Shown here piece after piece: positions 8,017-15,878 of a stretch of 32,191 bases of DNA. Source of the DNA: Deltaproteobacteria bacterium. GTDB taxonomy: Bacteria; Desulfobacterota; Dissulfuribacteria; Dissulfuribacterales; QOAL01. Location: positions 1,459 through 33,649 of the forward strand of contig JALVQQ010000196.1 in NCBI GenBank assembly GCA_027025395.1. The letters are read 5' to 3'. The notes under the pieces are model-generated. The model was not told the origin of the DNA. It searched no databases and saw only the letters and a program-made list of their open reading frames with translations. Made by a program: the position numbers and the translations under genes. Each line of letters opens with the position of its first letter. The first letter of the stretch is position 1.

Positions 8017-9393
8017 ATGCATTGCAAGAGAGATTTTTTCAAAAAAATAACCAGTTTTGCCTTGTCTTTTGCAGTAACGGTCATGCTGACGGTTTTTATC
8101 ACGTCGTGCGCCAGTGTAAATCCTCACGACGTGGATGTTGAGCTGGAGGAGACTGCTCCCCATCTGAAAATTACATCATATACCAGCGCTCTGTCAGATC
8201 TCGGCAATATGTCAGTTGTATATGATACAGGTATCGTGAAGATACAGTGTGCTGATATTATAGATGATACCGGGGCTTCCGTAACTACCGGCGCTGAAAT
8301 ACAGCGGAATATAACCGAGATTATGAAGAGTACCCTGAATTCCATCGGCGGCAATGTGGTTTTCATTGAATATGATCCGTCATACATCCAGAACCAGATG
8401 GTGACAGGATACTCTGATTTTAAAAACAAGCTGGTGCCGGATATTGTGATAACAGGCGGCATAACCGAGTTTGACAGGGGCCTTGAAACCCGCGGGCAGG
8501 GCACGGATGCAGGTGTTGAGGCAGACTTCAAGGGGATACCAAGCTGGTTTCCTTCAAACAATGTGGCGATTGACTATGGACAGAGTGCCAGGCAGGGCAA
8601 GGCCAGGATAACCCTTGATTTTAACATTAAAGATTTCCAGACACTTGCAGGTGTGCCTAAGATGACTACCACAAATTCCATAGAGGTACACAAGGCGGTA
8701 AAGAAAAAGGAACTTGCCATTACAATTTTCGGCCCTACTTTCGGCCTTAAAGGGTCTGTCAAAAAAGTACAGGGACGTCATGAGGCGGTTCGCCTTCTGG
8801 TGCAGTTGAGCATGATACAGCTTGTGGGGAAGTATCTTTCACTTCCTTACTGGCGCCTGCTGGGTGATGATGCACTTCCCGATCCGGTTGTAATGGATGC
8901 CATTGCAGATACGTACTATTCCATGAGTCCGGAAGAGCGTATCAGCTCCATCCAGCAATGGTTATACCTGTATGGCTATGATGTTGACATAAACGGCAGG
9001 CTGGATGCCAAAACCGTTGCGGCAATTCAGAAGGTTGATCCAAAATTTACAACCGGGTCCATGGTAAGCGAGGAACTGTTTGCCAAGATTTACTGTAATA
9101 TTCCTTATGATCATGCAGCCATAGGCAGGCGTAAATCGCTTAATATGCTCCTGGCCAGCATGAATGCTGTTTCGGCGCCTACCTACCATGAGGCTCCGGT
9201 GACTTCCCCTGAATCTGCCGCTGCAACTGCGCCGGTAAATGCCCCTGCGGAAACTGCTCCGTCAGCAGTGAAGGAGCAGCCGCGGCAAAAGGCTGCTGCG
9301 GCTCCTGCAAAGACTCCAGCAAGACAAAAGGCCGAGAAAAAGAAGAAAAAAACTGTGGGCTTTGGCCGGAGGCTGACCGAGGATGAGTGGTAA
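8017..9393 (+). CDS. CsgG-family lipoprotein with peptidoglycan-binding-like domain and Ala/Pro/Lys-rich tail
   Basis: Lipobox ...FITSC; CsgG-like KLVPDIVITGGITEFDRG, ARITLDFNIKDFQTLAGVPKM, HEAVRLLVQLSMIQLVGKYLSLPYWRLL; then IQQWLYLYGYDVDINGRLDAKTVAAIQK (PG_binding_1-like). Confidence 0.75.
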   Translation: MHCKRDFFKKITSFALSFAVTVMLTVFITSCASVNPHDVDVELEETAPHLKITSYTSALSDLGNMSVVYDTGIVKIQCADIIDDTGASVTTGAEIQRNITEIMKSTLNSIGGNVVFIEYDPSYIQNQMVTGYSDFKNKLVPDIVITGGITEFDRGLETRGQGTDAGVEADFKGIPSWFPSNNVAIDYGQSARQGKARITLDFNIKDFQTLAGVPKMTTTNSIEVHKAVKKKELAITIFGPTFGLKGSVKKVQGRHEAVRLLVQLSMIQLVGKYLSLPYWRLLGDDALPDPVVMDAIADTYYSMSPEERISSIQQWLYLYGYDVDINGRLDAKTVAAIQKVDPKFTTGSMVSEELFAKIYCNIPYDHAAIGRRKSLNMLLASMNAVSAPTYHEAPVTSPESAAATAPVNAPAETAPSAVKEQPRQKAAAAPAKTPARQKAEKKKKKTVGFGRRLTEDEW

Positions 9394-9778
9394 CGGAATG
9401 ATGCCCCGGAGTGTCATTCTGTTTTGGGGGGCGTTGTTGCTCCCGGTTATGACTGGTGGCATTAATGCCCTGGTAATGGCCGGAAACCGTCACATGGTTG
9501 AATCCAGTGTAAGGCAGCTTGATGCCATTAATAAAAAGGCTGTTAGCACAATCCCCGAGCTTCCCGCAAATGCAGTGGTGGATTTGAAGGCGGATGTACG
9601 TTATTCCGGCGGAGAGCCTCAAATAAGGATTTATGAGAAGAGTGTAAGGGAAACTCGTGAGGAATCCTTTGAATTTGGGCCTCGGCCCTTGAAGGCCGAG
9701 GGGTCTGTTGATGCTGTCAACCACCGGGATGTCAACGGTACAAATGCTACAAACAGGAGGAATGATGCAGTTCACTAA
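9383..9778 (+). CDS. Small secreted protein of unknown function
   Basis: 131 aa, N-terminal hydrophobic SVILFWGALLLPVMTGGINALVMA; overlaps the end of the CsgG-like gene. Confidence 0.55.
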   Translation: MSGNGMMPRSVILFWGALLLPVMTGGINALVMAGNRHMVESSVRQLDAINKKAVSTIPELPANAVVDLKADVRYSGGEPQIRIYEKSVRETREESFEFGPRPLKAEGSVDAVNHRDVNGTNATNRRNDAVH

Positions 9779-10532
9779 TCGTATAAGCCTCGTATGTCTC
9801 GCAATCATATTTGCTTTATGTTCAACGGCATCAGCCGGAAACAAGAAGATCATGAGTGTCAGGGCAGCAAAGGTCCTGGCAGAACGCGCATTGGTCGAGT
9901 CAATTTATGGTTTCAAGATTCGTTCCACTGAAACCGTTGAGAACATGATAGCCGCAAGCTTCAAGGGCAGGACGGAGACCAAGACAAACGCCGAGGTCAA
10001 GGAAATAAAGATAATAGATGTGGCGTACGACGCTTCTAAGGATATTGCCAGGGCTACAGCTGCTGTTACACTCCACAAGTTTACCAATATTGATGGAGTG
10101 GAGATGGATTTCAAGGGGCGCACTTTCAAACGTGTTGCCTTTGCCACATCCACTCCTTCCATGGCCGGGCCTGTGAAGGCCCTTCGCGCCGCCGAACTGG
10201 ATGCTTACAAGCAGCTTGCGAAACGCATAGTAGGGTTTACCCTTCAGAGCCATACCACTGTTGAGAACTATATGCTGAAATCCGATCTGGTGAAGTCAAA
10301 AGTGCTGGCCACCATTTACCTTGCCAGGGTAACGGATTATGGCTGGGATGAGAACGGTGACGCATATGTAAAGATGGTTATTGATACAAAGGAAGTGGAA
10401 GATGTGCTTGGCGAAAAGATAATGGATCCGGACGAGGTAATAGAAGTTGAAGGAAACGGCGCCCAGGTAGATGATTTTTCCCAGGCTCAAACCCAGCAGG
10501 CTTCAGCGGATACGTCTGAGACTGCACATTAA
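9765..10532 (+). CDS. LPP20-like secreted protein with two related halves
   Basis: Start ATG 9765 after AGGAGG. Signal peptide MQFTNRISLVCLAIIFALCSTASA. AAKVLAERALVESIYGFKIRSTETVENM and RAAELDAYKQLAKRIVGFTLQSHTTVENYM are two copies of the LPP20-type motif. Confidence 0.75.
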   Translation: MQFTNRISLVCLAIIFALCSTASAGNKKIMSVRAAKVLAERALVESIYGFKIRSTETVENMIAASFKGRTETKTNAEVKEIKIIDVAYDASKDIARATAAVTLHKFTNIDGVEMDFKGRTFKRVAFATSTPSMAGPVKALRAAELDAYKQLAKRIVGFTLQSHTTVENYMLKSDLVKSKVLATIYLARVTDYGWDENGDAYVKMVIDTKEVEDVLGEKIMDPDEVIEVEGNGAQVDDFSQAQTQQASADTSETAH

Positions 10533-10535
10533 CCA

Positions 10536-10865
10536 TTGAACTGGCGGGGTATTCGGAGGATGGATAGCCACAGGATCTGGAAGGAACGGCTGAAATTTTT
10601 TCTGATTGGAGCGGTATCCGTGTTTCTGCTGTTAGTTGTTACTGGTGCCAGGGATATGAGTGATGCCCCGGCCCTTGATAATGGCAGATTCCAGATAGCG
10701 GCCTGGGCCACCCATTTTGATAATAAAAGCGGAGTAATCGGGGCCTTTATCGTGGATACGGTTTCTGGTGAAACAAAGACTGTTTACACCAGGGAGTATG
10801 GCAGTCCGCCTGTCTCAAAGGTGCTGAAAAACGATTTAAGAAAGAATTTTGCCAATATCAGGTAG
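10536..10865 (+). CDS. Small membrane-anchored/exported hypothetical protein
   Basis: 109 aa, TM/signal RLKFFLIGAVSVFLLLVVTGA, then GRFQIAAWATHFDNKSGVIGAFIVDTVSGETKTVY. The start is ambiguous: TTG 10536 or ATG 10560. Confidence 0.55.
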   Translation: MNWRGIRRMDSHRIWKERLKFFLIGAVSVFLLLVVTGARDMSDAPALDNGRFQIAAWATHFDNKSGVIGAFIVDTVSGETKTVYTREYGSPPVSKVLKNDLRKNFANIR

Positions 10866-11009
10866 CAGGCCTGTGTTGTTGAGTATCATTATGCAGTTCG
10901 CATGTTTTCCCTGAGATGCGAGTCGAGCCATGCCTGTCTGAATAGTCTGAACAACTCCGTAAATGTGACATTGGTGCCCGTGTTCAACCTGAACCGTGTG
11001 GAGGACGTG

Positions 11010-11741
11010 ATGAAATGCAATCCGGGCAGGTCCGGGAGGCAGTTTGCCTATATGAGCATCGGGATTGGCGTTTATCTGTTGTTGTCCGGTTTCATCCAGG
11101 TCAATGTCGGCAATAACTCGGTTCATACTGGAGTGGTCATAATAAATGGCAGGCGGGTTGAATCAACTGCCCCGTCGCCAGTCGTTTCAGACGTCCGAAA
11201 AATCGGTAATTTTTCTTCTGTCGAGATTACAGGCAGTTTTAATGCGGAGATAAGGTGCGGAGCAGGATCTGGCCTGGTCATTTCGGCCGAGAAGAGACTG
11301 CTTCCAAGGATAGTCACCAGGGTGGAGGGCCGCACACTCAGGATATTCACCCGGGGGGACATATCAACAAGCGCACCATTGAGGCTTGAGATAACTACGC
11401 CGGAATTGTTTGAACTGAAGGCGGATGGTGCAAGTGATATCACCATGTCCTGTACCACCAGCCATTTGTCTGTCAGCCTTCAGGAGTCCGTGAATGTTGT
11501 GGCGTCCGGCTCTGTTTCAGAATTAAGTGTGACTCTGAACGGCGCATCTGGGTTTGATGCCGCAGGATTCAAAGCTTCAGATGTCTTTCTGGAGGCCCGG
11601 GATTCGTCCAGTGCAATACTGAATGTTTCAAACAGGCTTGATGCGGCGGCGTACGGTGCAAGTGAGGTGCGCTACTACGGAAGTCCCGGGACAGTTAATG
11701 CCAAGGTGAATGACGCAGCGGATATAGAGGCGGCAGAGTGA
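11010..11741 (+). CDS. DUF2807 (GIN-domain, putative auto-transporter adhesin head)-like secreted protein
   Basis: IGNFSSVEITGSFNAEIRCGAGSGLVISAEKRLLPRIVTRVEGRTLRIFTRG...LFELKADGASDITM...VSELSVTLNGASGFDAAGF. ATG 11010 is preceded by GGAGG; the ORF is open from 10902. Confidence 0.75.
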   Translation: MKCNPGRSGRQFAYMSIGIGVYLLLSGFIQVNVGNNSVHTGVVIINGRRVESTAPSPVVSDVRKIGNFSSVEITGSFNAEIRCGAGSGLVISAEKRLLPRIVTRVEGRTLRIFTRGDISTSAPLRLEITTPELFELKADGASDITMSCTTSHLSVSLQESVNVVASGSVSELSVTLNGASGFDAAGFKASDVFLEARDSSSAILNVSNRLDAAAYGASEVRYYGSPGTVNAKVNDAADIEAAE

Positions 11742-12388
11742 AAGGGAAATCAATAGTTTCATATATTTGTTTTGTTTCGGGTTGTCTTTTCCTGTTGTTG
11801 TTCTTCATCGGGAATGCCAGCGGAACCAGCGAAGCTGAAGCGGGCAAGTATCGTCTGGCCGTTGTTGCCGTCACAAACCGGACCGGGGAATATGTATTCA
11901 GTGACATGCTGATAGTACAGGGCATGGCCAATCTGCTGGCCCAGGATTTTTATGATTCAGGGCTTTTCGTTCCCATTGAGGATAATCCGGAAATTTTGAG
12001 CCGTATCAAGAATCTTTTAACCGTCTATGCCCGGAAGCCACTTGATTTAAAGAACAAGGATTTTGATGAAACCTTCAGAGCCCTTGCCTGCGATGCTGTT
12101 TCATCCGCAACCCTGCTGGAGATGAACAAGTCCAGATTCAGCGGGTTTTCAGCACTTTTTTCCGGCGCGAAAACCACCATCACTATCAAGGTGTGTGTGG
12201 AACTGAAAATGCCCGGCGGCCAGGTTTATGAAGCAATCGGAGAGGGAGAGGGGGTTACAAAGGCGGTTGGTGCATTTTTCCAGGTAAGGAATGATCAGGT
12301 GGCCTTTGACAAGACTACCGTGGGCCGTGCCGTAAAGCAGGCAATTGAAGGGGCTGTAAGGAAGATAGTGGAGCGGTTGCATGTGTAA
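11738..12388 (+). CDS. CsgG-superfamily-like secreted protein
   Basis: GTG start overlapping the upstream stop; signal peptide; KYRLAVVAVTNRTGEYVFSDMLIVQGMANLLAQDFYDSGLFVPIED and GEGEGVTKAVGAFFQVRNDQVAFDKTTVGRAVKQAIEGAVRKIVERL. Confidence 0.6.
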   Translation: MKGKSIVSYICFVSGCLFLLLFFIGNASGTSEAEAGKYRLAVVAVTNRTGEYVFSDMLIVQGMANLLAQDFYDSGLFVPIEDNPEILSRIKNLLTVYARKPLDLKNKDFDETFRALACDAVSSATLLEMNKSRFSGFSALFSGAKTTITIKVCVELKMPGGQVYEAIGEGEGVTKAVGAFFQVRNDQVAFDKTTVGRAVKQAIEGAVRKIVERLHV

Positions 12389-13007
12389 TACAAGGTTTTT
12401 GGTGGTTGTACTTGGCCTCCTGTTGGCTGGATGCCTGTCCGGTTGTGCGCGTACTTATGTGGATAAGGAAGCCGATGCATTTTCCTCTGAACAGCATATT
12501 TCATTCCCGGCGTATAGTGGCCCCAAAACCGTTGTGGCGGTGCTTCCGCTTGGTCTGTCCAGGCGGGCGGCAGATAGATATCCCCAACTTTTGAAGAAAT
12601 CAGTTGGTTTTGGTGTCCATAATGAACTGGTAGAGGCCCTGTACGATACGCACCGGTTTCGTTTTGTTGAGGAAAAACCGGATATTATTAAAGATGTGAT
12701 GGATCGGCAGTGGATGAGCGCCGCAGGGATGGTGAGTCAGTCAAAGGCAATAGAGCTTGGCCGGGTTCTGGGTGCCAGCAAGGTAATTTATGGCGAGGTC
12801 TATGATTTTGCCCAAGGGGGGGAAAGCATAGGCCCAGGTGGCGTATCCCGGGGATTTAACATAAGAATGGCGGTGCAGGTCAGGTTCGTTGACGTGGAGA
12901 CTCTGGAATATGTTCCGGGCAGTGGAACAGGTTATGGCCGTTCCGTAGGTGAGGCATCGAGAAATGCCATTAGGGCCGCTGTGCTCAAGTTGATAAAAAG
13001 GCTTTGA
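12381..13007 (+). CDS. CsgG-like lipoprotein
   Basis: LGLLLAGCLSGC lipobox; KTVVAVLPLGL..., GFGVHNELVEALYDTHRFRFVEE, GRVLGASKVIYGEVYDF, MAVQVRFVDVETLEYVPGSGTGYGRSVGEASRNAIRAAVLKLIKRL. Confidence 0.65.
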   Translation: MCNTRFLVVVLGLLLAGCLSGCARTYVDKEADAFSSEQHISFPAYSGPKTVVAVLPLGLSRRAADRYPQLLKKSVGFGVHNELVEALYDTHRFRFVEEKPDIIKDVMDRQWMSAAGMVSQSKAIELGRVLGASKVIYGEVYDFAQGGESIGPGGVSRGFNIRMAVQVRFVDVETLEYVPGSGTGYGRSVGEASRNAIRAAVLKLIKRL

Positions 13008-13292
13008 GTTTTTATTTTTTCACCGTTTTTCAGTCATTGCAGTTAATCTTATCAGGCTTCGCTGGCAGCCGCGTTTTGCGAGATGACAGGCATAAAAGTA
13101 TGTGCGTACTCGCCTCGTCCTGTATCTGCTCCCCCTCAGGCAGATATAAACAAAGGGATGCGGTTCTGTTTGGAAGTCACTGGTAATTGGACTTTCAGCC
13201 AGTAAAAAAGGGAGATGGGTGACTGGCTGATTATCACAGGCAAGGACGCAATCGTCCTGCCATAAATTGCTTGAGATAAGGGAGGAGCAATT

Positions 13293-14567
13293 ATGAGGTT
13301 AAAATGTTTGATGGTTGTGGTTCTGGGGGTGGTTTTCGGGGCTGTCAATGCGTTCGCGGATCATATTGTCTATACTGATGAGAGCTGGGGTGGTGTCTTT
13401 ACCGTGGATGCTGATACCGTCTTTATTGGCGGAGGCCAGTTTGATGATCTCTGGTATGCTGTAACAGGCGGTAATTCAGCACTGGACTATATTCCGCAGG
13501 AACCTGCTGCGGATCGAGCAGATCCCTGTGGTTGCAGGTATACAAATAATCCCATGCCGCACGGAACCACTATTAATATTATGTCTCGGAATGGAGAGGA
13601 ACGGTGGGTGTGGACAGCCTCGGACGGTAATGACAGGCCCAAGGACTTTATCGAGTGGTGGAAGCATGAAGGGCCTGGCACCCACGGATATGATATAGAT
13701 AAACTCCTGGATATGCATGGCCACAAATCTCTTACTTCCGGAGTTGCAGGTGCGGGTGGTGGTTCTCTTGCGGCTGCCACGGCAGGCGCGGCAGGGCGTA
13801 CTACGGACCTGTTTTTCCGGAATATCGCCCTGCCCAGGGTAACTGCAAAGAATGAAAAGGCGGAGAAAGTTGAAGGAAGGCTCAGGGCAATGGATTTCGG
13901 TCCGGTGTTCAGGTACGAGTACGTTGACTTCGATGACATCGGTGAGGGAGATATTACCGGAACAAATCTCGGTTTCAACTGGACGTACAACAATATAAGC
14001 GTGGGGGTGATGATTCCTTACGATTACATGACCTACGATTTTGACATGACAGGCAACCGCATAGGCACTGTGCTTTATGGAAAGTATGAGTATAACCTGA
14101 CAAATCGTATAATTTTGAGTGGTTCCGCCAATTTCAACTATATGCATACAGATCTCAACACCAGGGTGATGCTGGATGATCACAACATAAACCTCTTTGG
14201 CGGCGGCGTTGGTATTGCGGCCACTCTTGATCTTGATGCGTTTGCCCCCTCCTTTGCATTTGCCTATCAGTACAGTGATGATGATTCGGATTGCGTTAAC
14301 GATCATCAGCACCTGGTGAAAATGGGCATGAATATGGGATTCCGCCTTGGCAATAAAGGTACAATGAATATATACGGAATCCTGAATTATGATATCACTG
14401 ATTATGATACGGATGTCTCGGATGACGATGTATATTTTGATATCGGTTTTGAAGGTGGTTATAACTTTACAGATACCTGGGGACTTAATGTCGGTTTCAA
14501 ATCGGTTCAGGGCATAGATGACTTTACGTCGTATCAGGTATATCTTGGTTCAATATTCAAATTCTAG
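13293..14567 (+). CDS. Probable outer-membrane beta-barrel protein (autotransporter-barrel-like C-terminus)
   Basis: Signal peptide MRLKCLMVVVLGVVFGAVNAFA; the C-terminal ~230 aa alternate hydrophobic/polar strands and end with Phe (...SYQVYLGSIFKF); RBS GGGAGGAG. Confidence 0.65.
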   Translation: MRLKCLMVVVLGVVFGAVNAFADHIVYTDESWGGVFTVDADTVFIGGGQFDDLWYAVTGGNSALDYIPQEPAADRADPCGCRYTNNPMPHGTTINIMSRNGEERWVWTASDGNDRPKDFIEWWKHEGPGTHGYDIDKLLDMHGHKSLTSGVAGAGGGSLAAATAGAAGRTTDLFFRNIALPRVTAKNEKAEKVEGRLRAMDFGPVFRYEYVDFDDIGEGDITGTNLGFNWTYNNISVGVMIPYDYMTYDFDMTGNRIGTVLYGKYEYNLTNRIILSGSANFNYMHTDLNTRVMLDDHNINLFGGGVGIAATLDLDAFAPSFAFAYQYSDDDSDCVNDHQHLVKMGMNMGFRLGNKGTMNIYGILNYDITDYDTDVSDDDVYFDIGFEGGYNFTDTWGLNVGFKSVQGIDDFTSYQVYLGSIFKF

Positions 14568-14583
14568 AGTTGGCTGAACGCTT

Positions 14584-14614
14584 AAACGGGGTCGTGACGG
14601 CCCCGTTTTTTTTT
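14584..14614 (+). terminator. Rho-independent terminator
   Basis: AAACGGGGTCG-tga-CGGCCCCGTTT, 11-bp stem (one G-T pair), followed by a T-run; directly after the barrel gene. Confidence 0.93.
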
Positions 14615-14694
14615 GCATTTCAGGAGATCAGGTTTTTCCCTCCACTATCTTAATATTCTATATTAAGTGGCGGTTGTTTAAGGGGTGTTTAAAT

Positions 14695-15837
14695 ATGAGA
14701 AAAAAAAGTCTTGTAATATTGCTCTTTTTGTTGTTTGCGATAAATCCTTTGAACCTGCCGCATTCCGCCAAGGCTTCGGATACTGTTACTGCCGAAGGCA
14801 GTGGAGAGACAAGGAGTGATGCGCTGCTTGACGCCATGCGGAATGCCGTGCAACAGGTAATGGGCGGAATGCTGGAGAGCGAGACCCTGGTTGAGAATAT
14901 GGTTCTGATACGAGACAAAATTTTTACCCGAGTAAAGGGGTATGTAAAATCCTGCGATATACTGTCGCAATCCTGCCATGGCGGAATATGCAACGTAAAA
15001 ATAAGGGCCAGTGTGGACAGGATGGATCTTGCCGACGACGTGGCCGCGCTTGTCCATATCCTGCCCCGCATGAATTATCCTACAATGCTTGTTCTCTTTC
15101 AGGAAAACAGCTACAGGAACGATATGCAGAAGGTGCCAGTAGATGTGTCAGCGGCAGAACAGACGGTGGTCAGCAGGCTGTCCGAAAAGGGATTCAATGT
15201 GGTGGAATCAGCCGCTCTTGACATGGAGCGGCGGCGTCAGTCTGCCATCATGCATGCAGCAGGTGATAAACTGGCAGGGGCATTGGAGGCGGCCAGTTAT
15301 CTGGCCCAGGTTATGGTTACGGGCAAGGTGGTTGCCCAGGATAATGGTCCCTCCCCCTATAATAACAGGATCCATTCCTACGGTGCGGTTATTACTGCCA
15401 AGGCATACGAGACAATCACAGGCAAAATGCTGGCCTCGGTTTCCAGCCGGGCCAATGCCGTTGATATAAGTTTTTCAGGCGGGGTGCAGAAGGCCGTTGA
15501 CAAGGCGGCTGCAAGGCTGGCTGATGAGCTTTCCGCCAGAATAACCCGCACATGGCTGGATTACTGCTATAATGTGCATGATATAACAATGACAGTGGAA
15601 AATCTCTCCTTTTCCCAGTTCAGGCCTCTCAGGGAGGCAATGTTGAACAGAATTCGTGGAGTGGCACATGTAAACCAGAGGAGTTTTCTGCGTGGCAGGG
15701 CTGTTCTTGTTGTTGGATGGCAAAACTGCAATACCATGAAGCTTGCCCAGAAACTTGATGGCATGCATTTCAAAGGGGGGCGTGTCAAGGTGATGGAGAC
15801 GCAGGGGAATGCGATTCGCATTAGAATCGTGCATTAG
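14695..15837 (+). CDS. FlgT-N/LPP20-like secreted protein
   Basis: Start ATG 14695 (MRKKSLVILLFLLFAINPLNLPHSAKA). TAEGSGETRSDALLDAMRNAVQQVMGGMLESETLVENMVLIRDKIFTRVKGYVKSCDI resembles the FlgT N-terminal domain. Confidence 0.65.
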   Translation: MRKKSLVILLFLLFAINPLNLPHSAKASDTVTAEGSGETRSDALLDAMRNAVQQVMGGMLESETLVENMVLIRDKIFTRVKGYVKSCDILSQSCHGGICNVKIRASVDRMDLADDVAALVHILPRMNYPTMLVLFQENSYRNDMQKVPVDVSAAEQTVVSRLSEKGFNVVESAALDMERRRQSAIMHAAGDKLAGALEAASYLAQVMVTGKVVAQDNGPSPYNNRIHSYGAVITAKAYETITGKMLASVSSRANAVDISFSGGVQKAVDKAAARLADELSARITRTWLDYCYNVHDITMTVENLSFSQFRPLREAMLNRIRGVAHVNQRSFLRGRAVLVVGWQNCNTMKLAQKLDGMHFKGGRVKVMETQGNAIRIRIVH

Positions 15838-15878
15838 CTTGCGGGGTGGCTAATAGTCATGGAAGAGAGCGGAAGGTT

